Below, in pieces: positions 43,724 through 55,369 of a stretch of 64,000 nucleotides of DNA. The DNA is from Begonia masoniana (lineage: Eukaryota; Streptophyta; Magnoliopsida; Cucurbitales; Begoniaceae), in NCBI GenBank assembly GCA_022432975.1, contig CM039511.1, positions 26,713,153 to 26,777,152 of the forward strand. The letters are read 5' to 3'. The translations under genes were made by a program, and so were the position numbers. A model generated the notes under the pieces. That model searched no databases. It saw only the letters and a list, made by a program, of their open reading frames with translations, and had not been told where the DNA came from. The first letter of the stretch is position 1. The number at the start of each line of letters is the position of its first letter.

Positions 43724-44583
43724 AAATAAAAAAATAAAAATAAAACAACAGAATGGCCGAAGCCATACTGTTGTTCGAATGCCCGAGGGCCGAGCGCAGA
43801 ACAGGGGAGAGACGAGGGAGAGACGAGCGACGATCGACGGCCGGTTCATTCGCGTTTTCCGACACTCTCCGGCCAGACGACGGCGACGAGCAAGGTCCAG
43901 CTCTCTCCGCGCACGAACCGCCCGGTAAGGTTCGATTTTCACCCTATTTTTGGTTCGTTTGAGGCTGTGAGTGACGAGCTTGTTTTGGCTCCGATCACCA
44001 GCCGATTTTGGTTGTTTCCGGCGTGGGTTTGCCGACCCTTGGACCGGCTTTAGTCGCCTGGCCGTGAGGAGCCCTATTTGGGCAAAATTCAGCAAGCCCG
44101 ATTTGGGCATTTCGAGTTTTCGTGGTGTGTAGCCTCGGGATTTTGGTTAGTTTATGCTAATTGAGGGTGTGTGTGGTTGATTGGTAAGGAAATGAGAGAG
44201 TTTTGATGAAAAACCAGAAAAGGGAATTTTTCGGTTAAGGGGCATAATCAGGATTTTGTCATTTTTGACCTAGTTGCAACCGTTTGTTTTAAATTTCCTT
44301 TTAGGCCGGTTAAACTAGGTTATTAGAGGAGTACGTGGCCGCTTGAATCATTTGATTCCGATAACCGACGCGAAAGTTATGCACGTTTGAAGTTTTGGGT
44401 CGGTTTTTACCGAACCCGAATTAGTGGCCCGTTTAGTTAGGTTTTAGTTGGATTAGGCTAGAAATAGTAGTTTGAGAGTAAATTGGTGAATGTAAGCTTG
44501 ATTTAATGAAATTTGAATATTTGTCGTAGGTCGAGTCGTAGGTGGACAGGTAACCGAGTATCCTCAGCGAGCTAGGACACCAT

Positions 44584-45209
44584 GTAAGTAGTGGTTGCGT
44601 GTTTGTTGCCTTCGGGCCTGCACCATAGAACGGTAGGGATTGTTTGTTTGATTGTTATGTTTTAAATTCGTGTCATGCATCGTGTGTCATGCATCATTGT
44701 TTTCTAAATTACGAAACCACGTGTTTTGCATTTTTGAGGGGTGAGGATGAAATGAAAGATAAGAATTGATATACAACTTGGTCTCGAGTAGAATAGCTTC
44801 GTCGAGCAAGTGGCTCGTTGAGCACCCTGCGAGGGATTTTATTCGAGATGCTATGCTAATGTACATAATGTGTCGTGAGTATGAATGCCTCGACCTGTTC
44901 GTGCTTGAAGGCACAATGAGGATTCCACGATCGATTGGGGGAGATTCGTGTTGGCCGTCCCGGACTGTGTTAGGACGTGTGCCTCCGGTCTTGCTCCGTG
45001 GGTCAAGGTGTGGTCATCCTGGATTATGTTGGGGCGTGTGTCTACTTGATTCACATGAAAGTGAAAGATAAATGCAACCTGAATGAAAAGAAAACAACAG
45101 AGTGTGTAGAAACTGCATGTTAGGGTTGAGTCGAGCATGTGTTGATGTGTTGTGCATTATTTCCCAACTTGCTAAGCATTAGGCTTATGTTTTGTGTTCT
45201 ATGGTGTAG
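44584..45209 (+). other. Candidate intron inside LARD LTR (626 nt)
   Basis: The donor is ACCAT|GTAAGTAGTG and the acceptor is GTTCTATGGTGTAG|GTGACGAG, with CTAAGCATTAGGCTTATG upstream. Two degenerate repeats (GTGTTAGGACGTGTG / ATGTTGGGGCGTGTG) lie inside. Confidence 0.45.
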
Positions 45210-46029
45210 GTGACGAGATTTACTCAGGTGAGGTGGATGAGACAGCCCAGGACTAGGCGGCAGTTGGTGATGCAGGCAGTATGCCGGTGCGGGCTATTGT
45301 CGGGGTGCCTCGACCATGGTCTTCGGAGGATGTGGGGCTTTGTATTTTGGTAGTTTATTGTAAATGTCTGTTTGTAGAAATAATGGGAATGTGTGACTTT
45401 TTTTTGGTTGATGTTTTGACAGTTATGGTATAACTGTGACGGGTCGAAACCGGAACCCGATCGGAGTCCGAGATCCAAGTCGTCACTCCGGGACAGAAAA
45501 CTGGATAACGGTGACTATAATTTTTTTTTTTTTGAACAGACGGCGTTACTGGAACAAAAAGGACGGAAAAACGTTTACCAAATGCACTGGACAACTTATG
45601 AAAGACCAACTGAGCTTTTAGAACTACACAGAAGAACAGAAATAAAATGACAGAAGACGTGTACTATCAATGCAAAACCCTAAACATAAAATTTTACAGA
45701 AAGGGAGGGACTACGGTGATTAACAGAATTTCAGATTCACAGAGAAAGAGAAACTGGGAACTAACTCAGAGCTGAGATTACAGGAATGAGTGACTAAAAT
45801 GAAGAAATGGAATTAAGCAGGAAAAACAGAAAGAACAGGAATATACTGAGGCAAACAGAAGAAATTTAAACATAAACAGGATGAGCTTTTTAAAGTAAAC
45901 TCTTGAACTTTTGAGAGGAGGGAAAGAGCATTCCCTGTATTCGAATATAAAGCGGGAAAACACTGTAAACATATCTACAATCGGAAGGAAGAACAAATAA
46001 TAGAAGAAGATTGGGGCAGAAAACAGAAT

Positions 46030-46480
46030 GTGAAGTCGGAAGACTTAGGTAAAAATTGGCGGAAGACTTAGTTTAAAACTGGGCGGAAGTCTTGAATGAC
46101 GTCAGCCGAAAGATGTAAATGCAAAGGCAGAAGTAAGGATGACGTTAGGCGGAAGATTAAAGCTATCGAGGATTTAGATACGACAAAAGACGAACAGTAT
46201 TCAGCGGAAGAGGCTGAGTAAAACTGGGCGGAAGAGGTGGTGGCGTCAGCCGGAAGATGGGTGACGTCAGACGGAAGATACAGGCAGCAGACGGAATTCG
46301 GATGAGGTGGTGACGTCAGCCGGAAGATGGATGACGTCAGCCGGAAGATACAGGCAACAGAAAACACCGGATGAGATGAAGATGTCATCGGATGATATAA
46401 TTGAACTGGGCGGTGGAGGTGGATGACATCACCGGTGGATATACACTTAGACAGCAGTGGACGTGATCGGATGATATAGT
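46030..46480. repeat. GACGTCAGCCGGAAGATG array in element C LTR
   Basis: Units GATGACGTCAGCCGGAAGAT, CGGATGATATA and ACCGGTGGATAT recur irregularly, with at least four exact or near TGACGTCA palindromes (46097, 46251, 46312, 46334). The other LTR carries the same array at 53480-53935. Confidence 0.88.
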
Positions 46481-47096
46481 CTAAAAGGGGCAGAGATTGA
46501 CAACTTTTAACAGAAAGACATACGGGCAGGGAGCATCAAAACAGAAGGCATAAGGGTTTCAAACTTTCAAAACCCGATTATAAACATCATTCAACTGTCA
46601 AATACAGCACAAACAGAAAGCATGAAAGTTGCAAACCTTCAATGCCCGATTCTACACAAGGATGTAGAGCACACTTTACAATTAACATATTCAAAGGAAA
46701 CAGACTGCATGGATAGTTCCAAAACCAAAAGCCATCCACGCACAAACTAACAGATAATACTCCAAACAATCTCAGAATATTAAGAACATGAATTCAACTG
46801 TCAAATACAGCAGTTTTTAAAACTTAGACGTCAAAACCTGTACATTATTTTAAAATCTGAAGATCAGTACAGAACCTAACATATATTTGCAGAATTCCCC
46901 AAGTACAGAAGTTTTTACAAAGTTTTTACAACAAAACCAGAATTTCCAGAAAACTTTACAGATATAGACATTACAGAAAACTTAAACCTCGGGACAGAAT
47001 TTGTCTGACAGCAGCAACCACACCCCCATGAGCTCGATCCACCAGACACCTATTCATCAGACTGAGGCACGAGGTCCTCATTTTCGGGTTCAGTAC

Positions 47097-47621
47097 CTAC
47101 ATAAGAGAGTTCATCTATGAGCCTAAAGCTCAGTAAGAACATAATAGATATGCAGTGATGCAAAATGCTATGCATGCGGTTTTCAGAAAGACAGTGACAG
47201 TACAGAACATTACATTTCAGTGGCAGAGGGGTGTAAGTGGGGATTATAGGGGAACTGGCGAACAGTGGGTGCACTATCAGGCACAAACAGTAATACAGTA
47301 CAGTACAAAAACAGATCTGGAGGCCAGTCCCCGTCCCGCACTTAACCAGTACATTTCAGTCATATTTTATCTTGTTTAGTTTCAAATAGTGTACAGAAAA
47401 CATTTGCATGTTTTTCAAAGAAAACGTGTATGCATGAACAGTGCTTGAACTTAAACAGGCAGAGAGCAGATGACAGAAATAACAGAACATACGGTGAAAC
47501 AGAACATAGACAACTCAGAACATAACTATAACCTTTCTACCCGAAACAACCCGACAGAACAGAAAACCTAGTACCTCCGAGATGTAGGGCCTTAAGGGAC
47601 AACCTACGGATATGAACTTAC
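47097..47621 (-). other. Candidate intron inside element C LTR (525 nt)
   Basis: On the minus strand the donor is AACAG|GTAAGTTCAT and the acceptor is CTCTTATGTAG|GTACTGAA. The box CCC-TTAA-GGC-CCTACATC follows the donor. The other LTR of this element lacks the whole region. Confidence 0.45.
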
Positions 47622-48242
47622 CTGTTTGCTGCAATGTAGAATGCTCGAATGTCCCTGGAACGCTCGGATTTGTTGCTGAAATGTAGAGAAATTACACAAG
47701 TTGCAAATGCTAACAAATAACTTGGAAGATTATGCAGTAAACTCCGTTCAGACTTATAGAAAACAACGAATGTGTTTCCATACAGAAACCGAGAGTTTTC
47801 TCCCAACTATCTTAACCTAAAACTTCAGCATAACCCATAGTTTTTTCTTGTCCAAATGTGTTAGCATAAGAAGATGTTTACCTTAGCGGAGGAGCAGAAA
47901 GGAATCTGAAAAGATCGAAGTAACTTCGATGGTTGTCTGTCGTCAGGAAGAGAAAATGCAGAGAGGAGAAAGGAGAGAGAGCAGAGAAGAGAAGTGAAGA
48001 GGGTTTCACATAGGAGGAAGAACTTAGCTTCTTCAACAAGTTGCCAGATGCCACTCAACCATTGGTTTTCTCCCACCAACCTTAATTTCTCTCCAATTTA
48101 CCCTTCCATGCATTTTAACTTAGTGTAATGCTTAGTTAAACATTAGTTTGGTTTTCCAACAAAACACATATTGAATTTATATTAAATTAATCCCGAGAAA
48201 TGGTTCGGGAAATAATTACATACAAAAAGGCCGGGTGCTACA

Positions 48243-48255
48243 TTCCACCCACCTT
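48243..48255 (-). promoter_or_regulatory. Element C polypurine tract
   Basis: The minus strand reads AAGGTGGGTGGAA before the LTR start TGTAGCACCC, with a TTTTGAGGACAAAATTTC lead-in. Confidence 0.85.
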
Positions 48256-48269
48256 AACAGAAATTTTGT

Positions 48270-49911
48270 CCTCAAAATTTGCTTAAGCAAAGAGGTCCGG
48301 ATACTGTGCTCTAACATCTGCTTGTCATTCCCACGTGGCCTCCTCCACATTGTGGTTGCGCCATAACACTTTTACCAGTGGAACCACCTTGTTTCGCAAT
48401 ACTTTGAGTGACATATCCAATATCTGTATAGGTCTTTCTTCATATGTCAGCGTCGGCATGATATCAAAGTCCACCTGTTTTACGATCTAAGTTGGATCCC
48501 GCACACATTTTCTCAGCATCGAAACATGGAAGACATTGTGAACTCCATCCATTGACGCCGGCAACTGTAGTCCGTAAGCCATGCTTCCCACACGCTTCAG
48601 GATGGGAAAAGGGCCAATGAACCGTGGGCTGAGCTTTCCTTTCTTACCGAATCTTATTACGCCTTTGAAAGGTAACACTTTCAGGAATACCACATCGCCC
48701 ACAGCGAACTCTAAGTCTCTTCTTCTATTGTCCGCATAACTCTTCTGTCGACTCTGAGCAATCTTTATTCGTTGTTTGATAGCAGCTATCACCTCGGACA
48801 TCTGCTGTAATATCTCAGGGCCGATAAGCTTGGTTTCTCCGGCCTCATCCCAACACAATGGGGATCTACACTTTCTGCCGTACAGAGCTTCATAAGGAAC
48901 CATGCCAATTGTAGCCTGATAGCTATTGTTGTAGGCAAACTCCAAGAGTGGCAAATATCTACTCCAAGGAGCATGAAATTCCAGCACGCACGACCTTAGC
49001 ATATCCTCCAGTATTTGGATTGTTCTCTCAGATTGTCCGTCAGTCTGTAGATGAAATGCCGTGCTGAAATTCAACTTCTTACCCAAAGAGCTCTGCAAAC
49101 TTTTCCAAAACCTGGAAGTGAATCTGGGATCACGGTCTGAGACAATCGACACAGGAACGCCATGCAGTTTAATAATCTCGCTAATATACAGCTCTGCATA
49201 CTGATCCATGGAGTACGTCGTCTTCACAGGTAGAAAGTGGGCCGACTTCGTCAATCTGTCCACTATGACCCAAATGCTATTATGGCCCTTAGCTGCTCTT
49301 AGTAGGCCAGCAACAAAATCCATCGTTATATTCTCCCATTTCCATTCGGGGATCGGGAGAGGTTGAAGCGTTCCACTTGGTCGTTGATGTTCAGCTTTGA
49401 CCTGTTGACATATCATGCAAGACTCCACGTATTTGGCTACTTCATTCTTCATATTCGGCCACCAAAAGTGAAGTTTCAAATTCTGATACATCTTCGTGCT
49501 TCCAGGATGTACAGAGAAAGAAGATGAATGGGCTTCTGACAAGATGTTCTTCCGTAGCTCTTCATCTTTCGGAACATACCATCTACTTTTGAACTTCAGA
49601 ATTCCATCTCCCGAATAACTGAAATCGGAAGAAGCCATTGGTACCTTGCCCACCATATCAGCCATCTCCTTTGAATTGATCTTCTGGGCTTCCTTAATTC
49701 GGTCCAGGACGGAGGGCCGTAGTGTTAAGCCTGCTAGTATGGCTGATAGCCCAGAAACTATCTCCATATCAAACTTCTGTATCTCCGTCCTCAAAGGCAT
49801 AGATACGGCCGACATAACTGGTTGCACAGTAGCTGGAATCCTGCTCAGTGTATCAGCTACCACATTAGCTTTACCAGGGTGGTATTTAATCTCAACGTCG
49901 TAGTCTTTCAC
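48270..49911 (-). pseudogene. Element C integrase and chromodomain
   Basis: The open part (474 residues, 49911-48487) starts in the RNase H-integrase link ([15 protein letters not shown]). The zinc finger has H128, H135, C165 and C168, and the catalytic triad Asp198 (TMDFVAG), Asp259 (SDRDPRF) and Glu295 (GQSERTIQ) is complete. A C-terminal GPF-type module follows (IGPFPILKRVG), then NVFHVSMLRKCVRDPT and a stop. The frame reads on through that stop into a chromodomain (TYEERPIQILDM, VKVLWRNHNVEEATWE), where TGG of the next residue is TGA. Integrase inserts the DNA copy, and the chromodomain is thought to steer it to heterochromatin. Two stops separate or truncate that domain. Confidence 0.92.
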
Positions 49912-51211
49912 AAATTCTAACCACCTGTCTTTGTCTCATGTTTAGCTTTTTCTGGGTAAAGATGTACTTCAGGCTCTTGTGATCAGAAAACACCTCACAG
50001 GATTGTCCGTACAAGTGGTGTCTCCATACTTTCAGCGCATACACAACTGCCGCTAACTCAAGATCGTGAGTAGGGTAGTTTTGTTCATGGTTCTTCAATT
50101 CTCTGGATGCGTATGCCACTACTTTACCTTCATGCATTAGAACACACCCCAATCTAATCTTGGAAGCATCACAGTATACACTGAATTTGCCGTCTTCAAC
50201 TGGCAATACTAATAGAGGATCAGTGGTCAACTTTTGCTTAAGTGTCTGAAAACTCATCTCGCAAGCTTCAGACCACCTGAATTTGATATCCTTCCTCGTT
50301 AAGCTGGTCATAGGCTTTGCTATCACAGAGAATCCCTTGATGAACTTTCTGTAATAACCAGCTAATCCGATAAAACTCCGTACCTCACTGGCACTTCTTG
50401 GTCTTGGCCATTCCTTCACTGCCAGGATCTTGGCTGGATCCACGGACACTCCTTCTACCGACACCACATGGCCTAGGAAATTAATCCTATTCAACCAGAA
50501 TTCACACTTTGATAGCTTGGCATATAATTGATGCTGTTTTAGGATTGACAGTACAACAGCCAAGTGCTTTTCATGTTCGGCCTCACTCCTGGAATAAACC
50601 AGAATGTCGTCGATGAAAACGATCACAAATTTATCCAAGACATCTTGGAATATCCTGTTCATTAGGTCCATAAATGCTGCCGGAGCATTAGTTAACCCGA
50701 ACGACATCACCAAGAACTCGTAATGTCCGTACCGGGTCCTGAAGGCGGTCTTTGGAATATCATCAGCCCTGACCTTCAACTGGTAATAACCGGAGCGCAA
50801 ATCGATCTTAGAGAATACCCGAGCCCCTTGTAGTTGGTCAAATAAATCATCGATTCTCGGCAACGGGTACTTATTCTTCATCATTAACTTGTTCAGCTCA
50901 CGGTAGTCAATACACATCCATAGGGACCCATCCTTCTTCTTAACAAACAAGACGGGAGCACCCCACAGAGAAAAACTAGGGCGCACAAAACCCTTATCCA
51001 CCAATTCCTTTAGCTGAGCCTTCAACTCCCTTAGCTCAATCGGTGCCATATGGTACGGATTCTTCGATACTGGCTCAGCACCAGGATACACATCGATCTC
51101 GAAATCGATCTCACGATCAGGTGGCAATCCCGGTAAGTCATCCAGGAAGACTCTGAGAAGTCTCGAACTACCGAATATTTTGAAGTTCCAACTCACCTTG
51201 TCTTTGAACAT
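49892..51211 (-). pseudogene. Element C reverse transcriptase and RNase H
   Basis: One 439-residue open frame. Reverse transcriptase motifs are [23 protein letters not shown] (135-143), [15 protein letters not shown] and the catalytic FIDDILVYS (199-207). RNase H shows YCDAS with Asp348, THDLELAAV with Glu385 and SDHKSLKY with Asp410. The frame breaks at the end ([15 protein letters not shown] where [14 protein letters not shown] is expected), so a one-base shift separates it from integrase. The visible start is a methionine internal to the polyprotein, not a true start. Confidence 0.93.
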
Positions 51212-51915
51212 CTACTACGTGGGCAAGGAATCCGACACCTCCTGACCTCATCAGCTGTTGAACTTTCAAGGTGGATATGACAGGCATACTATGTTTCTTT
51301 GGTATTGCCTGATAGGAGAACTCTACTTCGTTCGGGCGCTTAAAAGTCACGAGCCCGGACGTACAGTCAATGATGGCATGATGTCTAAACAGCCAGTCCA
51401 TCCCCAGAATAACATCGTACCCTTTCATACCGATGACGATAAGGTTGGCGTACAACTTTTGGTCTCCTACTGTCACTATATCACCCCGTACCACCTGCTC
51501 GGAGTGCATAAACTCTCCTGGACGGTAGCATAATGCTGTAGGGCTGGTCTGACGACGTACAATTAACCTTCTGTCTAACTACGAAGTCTATGACCACAAA
51601 CGAATGTGTGGCCCCCGTGTCCCACAAGGTATAAGCAGGTGTATCACATATTATAATTGTACCGGTTATTGTCGTGTGCAGATCAGCATCATAAACATCT
51701 TCCATCATTGCAAACACTATCGTCACGGCTTGACCTGTTCTGGTGTCCGGCATTGGGCAATCCCGAACAAGATGGCCTCCTTTGCCACATCGAAAACATT
51801 GGCCGGTAGCAAGCCTGCATTCTCCTTTGTGAGGCTTCTGGCACCGCGGGCATACTGAAAGTTGAGGAGCCCCCATTAGGTCTCTTTCCTTTGTCTTGAT
51901 AAAGGATGGCTTCAT
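51168..51915 (-). pseudogene. Element C zinc knuckle and protease
   Basis: It carries CPRCQKPHKGEC, then the knuckle CFRCGKGGHLVRDC, then the protease site LWDTGATHSFV. Frameshifts near 51490-51510 and 51200 lead into [20 protein letters not shown]. The aspartic protease would cleave Gag-Pol. Confidence 0.88.
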
Positions 51916-52723
51916 TAGGCCTTTTAATGCGCTTGTTTTGTTGCTGTTGAGGTTGTAAATTTTGGCTCATTTGCTGTTGTTGCTGTTGCTGTTGAGGAAC
52001 ATGTCGAATAATCCCTCTTGGTGAATCTCTTTGTTTCTGGGACTTTATCTCTAAGGCCTCTAACTGATAAGCCTTGGCCACCACCTTCACATACGGTGCC
52101 TCATCGAACCCTCTAGTTGTGATTCCTCGCAAAAGGTCCATCTTCAACCCTTGAATGAACTGGTGCACTTTGTTCTCATCGGTGGCCACCAGGTGTGTTG
52201 CATATCGGGATAATGACTCAAATTTCTGAACATATTCAGCCACTGATCCATACTGTCGCAGCCGAGAGAATTCAAGCAATTTCTCCTTCCTCACTCCACG
52301 GTCAAAGTATTTCTCGTAGAAGATTCTCTTGAACCCTTCCCAGCTCAATGTCACGGTAGTCGACTGCACTGTGTCCCACCAAAATCTAGCACTTTCGGTG
52401 AGATAGAATGTGGCACAAACAACTTTCTTGTTGTCTTCTACTTCTGCATAACTGAACATCTTCTCTATTGTTCGAATCCAAATCTCTGCGCGGGTCGGGT
52501 CTGTAGATAGTCCATCAAACGAAGGCGGCTGAAGTCGCCGGAATCTGTCTCCACTGTTGTCTCTCGGTGCATTATCACGATTGTTATTCCCATGGTTATT
52601 GTTTCTATCATCATCTCTGGCCATCATGCGTTCAACCATGCGTGACTGTGCACCCACCAGTTCGGTCAGTCGGTCAATGGCTCGAGAGCTTTCGCTTGAC
52701 TCTTCTTGATGTCCTCTCACCAT
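51700..52723 (-). pseudogene. Element C gag
   Basis: It starts ATG at 52723 (MVRGHQEESSESS), 137 nt downstream of the primer-binding site. An N-terminal helix is followed by the gag core (RLQPPSFDGLSTDP, ESARFWWDTVQSTT, KYFDRGVRKEKLLEF, GSVAEYVQKFESLSRY, HQFIQGLKMDLL) and a glutamine-rich stretch (about residues 245-262). Near residue 290 the frame shifts so that the zinc knuckle lies in the 51481-51915 frame. Gag forms the cytoplasmic particle and binds element RNA. Confidence 0.92.
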
Positions 52724-52859
52724 TTCTAATAAACCCTATAAACAGAGTAACCTAATTTAATATATAGAACTTTGACAGGAATTTAAACACTTACAGTTGG
52801 TGGAGCGATCTCACGTGGCGGGTTGCGCAGTCAGACATTTTACAGAATCGTTTTTAAAA

Positions 52860-52878
52860 CCTTGTCTCTCTGATACCA
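52860..52878 (-). promoter_or_regulatory. Element C primer-binding site
   Basis: The minus strand reads TGGTATCAGAGAGACAAGG shortly after the LTR end. The first 11 bases match the plant initiator tRNA-Met 3' end complement. Confidence 0.88.
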
Positions 52879-52882
52879 CAAC

Positions 52883-54194
52883 TGTGACGGCCCGAAACCG
52901 GAACCCGATCGGAGTCCGAGATCCAAGCCGTCACTCCGGGACAGAAAACGGATAACGGTGACTATAATTTGGTTTTTTTTAACAAACAGGCGTTACTGTA
53001 ACAAAAAGGACAGGAAAAACGTTTACCAAATGCACTGGACAACTTATGAAAGACCAACTGAGCTTTTAGAACTACACAGAAGAACAGAAATAAAATGACA
53101 GAAGACGTGTACTATCAATGCAAAACCCTAAACATAAAATTTTACAGAAAGGGAGGGACTACGGTGATTAACAGAATTTCAGATTCACAGAGAAAGAGAA
53201 ACGGGAACTAACTCAGAGCTGAGATTACAGGAATGAGTGACTAAAATGAAGAAATGGAATTAAGCAGGAAAAATAGAAAGAACAGGAATAAACTAAGGCA
53301 AACAGAAGAAATTTAAACATAAACAGGATGAGCTTTTTAAAGTAAACTCTTGAACTTTTGAGAGGAGGGAAAGAGCATTCCCTGTATTCGAATATAAAGC
53401 AGGAAAACACTGTAAACATATCTACAATCGGAAGGAAGAACAATAAATGGAAGAAGATCGGGGCAGAAAATAGAATGTGAAGTCGGACGACTTAGGTAAA
53501 AGACTGGCGGAAGACTTAGTTTAAAACTGGGCGGAAGTCTTGAATGACGTCAGCCGGAAGATGTAAATGCAAAGACAGAAGTAAGGATGACGTCAGGCAA
53601 AAGATTAAAGCTATCAGAGGATTTAGATACGACAAAAGACGAAAAGTATTCAGCGAAAGAGGCTGAGTAAAACTGGGCGGAAGAGGTGGTGGCGTCAGCC
53701 GGAAGATGGGTGACGTCAAACGGAAGATACAGGCAGCAGACGGGATTCGGATGAGGTGATGACGTCAGCCGGAAGATGGATGACGTCAGCCGGAAGATAC
53801 AGGCAACAGACAACACCGGATGAGATGAAGACGTCATCGAATGAGATAATTGAACTGGGCGGTGGAGGTGGATGACGTCACCGGTGGATATACACTTAGA
53901 CAGCAGTGGACGTGATCGGATGATATAGTCTAAAAGGGGCAGAGATTGACAACTTTTAACAGAAAGACATACGGGCAGGGAGCATCAACAAGTTGTCAGA
54001 TGCCACTCAACCATTGGTTTTCTCCCACCAACCTTAATTTCTCTCCAATTTACCCTTCCATGCATTTTAACTTAGTGTAATGCTTAGTTAAACATTAGTT
54101 TGGTTTTACAACAAAACACATATTGCATTTATATTAAATTAATCCCGAGAAATGGTTCGGGAAATAATTACATACAAAAAGGACGGGTGCTACA
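52883..54194 (-). repeat. Element C 5' LTR (1312 bp) with ~1.5-kb internal deletion
   Basis: It matches 45435-46540 and then 48035-48242. The join reads GGGAGCATCAACAAGTTG, where CATCAA/TTCAACAAG microhomology bridges the missing segment. The deletion removes the promoter-side leader, the candidate intron and the hairpin box. Confidence 0.92.
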
Positions 54195-55289
54195 ATAACT
54201 ATTTGGATTTGTTGTATATAGTCATAGTTAAGGATGATGTGTCGCCCTATACTGTGGACTTTCTTCATTTAGGGATGTTCGTATTTTAGTTTCCCTCTTT
54301 ACTGCTATTTGGAGATTTCGTATGTTGTTAGTTAAGTAAGAGTATTCTAGATCTGATTGAGAATTTGTTTAGTTGCAGGTGCCTAGTAATTTGGAGGCGC
54401 CATTTTCAGGCGTTACTTTGTCGAAATTTTTGGGAATGACGCCGTGGTGCTTAAAGGTTAGGAGTAAGGGAATTAGTGAGTCTAGGCAGCTAGGTATGAC
54501 ATAAGAGAGCTTCAGGAGATTTAGCTTTAAATTCAGCTGTGTCAGTTTAGTTTTATGTTTTGGGTTTTTGAAAATTATGTTTTAACGCGGGATTGGTTAG
54601 CAAAGTAGCGCACCTAAGCCAGGGCGGATTCGGGGCGTTACAATAATGATGGAATCCACTACACTCGCAAAATTGGAGGCCAACAACTCACATTCAGATA
54701 CAACTCACTGAGGAAATGTTAGACTTGATGCCGAAAGCTTCAAGATTTGGAATGAAGAAGAACTTCAGTTTTCTATTCAAAATGAGTTGCCCTTTAGCAG
54801 CCATAATGGTGGTTTAAATACCACTTCCCTTTACAAAATTAGGGTTCAAAAGATCAGCCAACAAGAGGAGACAAAAACAAGGGTATTCAACTAGGTATGC
54901 TAGCCGAGTACAAACATGCTTTGCCAATTTTGACAAAGCCACCCCTCTCTCCAGTGTCATTTTCAAGTGGTCCCTTATTCCACAAAACACAACCACAAGG
55001 GACCTCTAATGCACATATGTTCAACCATCACAAGTATGTAAGAGAGATTACTAAGAAAATAAACTAAACTTTTGGTTACATCACTTTACTCCAAGGAAGA
55101 CATTGGTTCCTTCTTCAAGCTCAATTCGGACTTGAGGTTGCTCCCATGTCAACAAGTGAAATGACTTCTTCTTGTCTTGTGTGTTAGGCTCTAGCTCCAT
55201 TTAGCCTCCAAATGTATTACCTACAAATAAACATACAAGTTAGTTAAAGCTTTGGCCCGTGACAAAGTGGTTTCTCTTCTTGGCACATC

Positions 55290-55367
55290 ACTCACCATCT
55301 GAAGCCTCCTTATGTCTAGTTTTTTGCTAGATTCCTTCGAATTGAATGCAGCCTTTACCTCTGCCAT
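55290..55367 (-). CDS. Short possible host or element reading frame next to LTR
   Basis: On the minus strand, ACC ATG GCA (good plant start context) opens MAEVKAAFNSKESSKKLDIR and runs about 26 residues before meeting the LTR of the minus-strand gypsy element at 55290. I recognise no domain. It could be the 5' end of a disrupted gene, the start of another element, or chance. Confidence 0.2.
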
Positions 55368-55369
55368 GG

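Larger units (their letters stand above)
45435..48242 (-). repeat. Element C 3' LTR (2808 bp, full length)
   Basis: On the plus strand it runs TGTGACGGGTCGAAACCGG to CCGGGTGCTACA. It pairs with 52883-54194. Confidence 0.92.
45435..54194 (-). mobile_element. Near-complete Tekay-type gypsy element C, TSD ATAAC
   Basis: LTRs, primer-binding site, gag, protease, reverse transcriptase, RNase H, integrase, chromodomain and polypurine tract are present in canonical order on the minus strand. ATAAC flanks it at 45430-45434 and 54195-54199. It is inserted in the LARD 3' LTR. Its genes carry a few frameshifts and stops, so it is the least decayed complete element here but not intact. The 5' LTR (right side) is shortened by an internal deletion. 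Confidence 0.93.
20332..54642 (+). mobile_element. Large retrotransposon derivative (LARD) with deep nested insertions, TSD ATAAT
   Basis: The left end TATAACACCTGGG (start changed from TG to TA) and the right end GGCGTTACA at 54642 are flanked by ATAAT at 20327-20331 and 54643-54647. The 5' LTR survives only as 20332-20895. The 3' LTR is 43462-54642, split by element C. Internal DNA (35275-37342 and 42442-43448) has no recognisable gag or pol. Nested inside are the duplicated Tekay element, the LTR 37343-42436 and element C. Matching LTR starts plus the perfect target duplication make the outer boundary secure. Confidence 0.85.
43462..54642 (+). repeat. 3' LTR of LARD (about 2.4 kb), split by element C
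   Basis: The segments 43462-45434 and 54200-54642 form one LTR ending GGGGCGTTACA. It carries an ATT microsatellite (43668-43722), a 14-bp-stem hairpin (43744-43775), the box GCC-TTCG-GGC-CTGCACC near 44612 and a candidate intron. Confidence 0.88.
19963..55290 (-). mobile_element. 5' LTR of TGATGTGCC gypsy family, split by a 34-kb insertion
   Basis: The plus strand starts TGATGTACTTC at 19963 next to the primer-binding site and ends CTTGGCACATCA at 55290. Removing the insertion (20332-54647, including one target duplication) leaves about 1.0 kb, matching the other LTRs of this type. Read on the minus strand the LTR start encodes DVPRRETTLSRAKALTNL and, after frame changes, a tail ending near HLLTWEQPQV, like the other LTR-encoded Pol tails. 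Confidence 0.82.
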
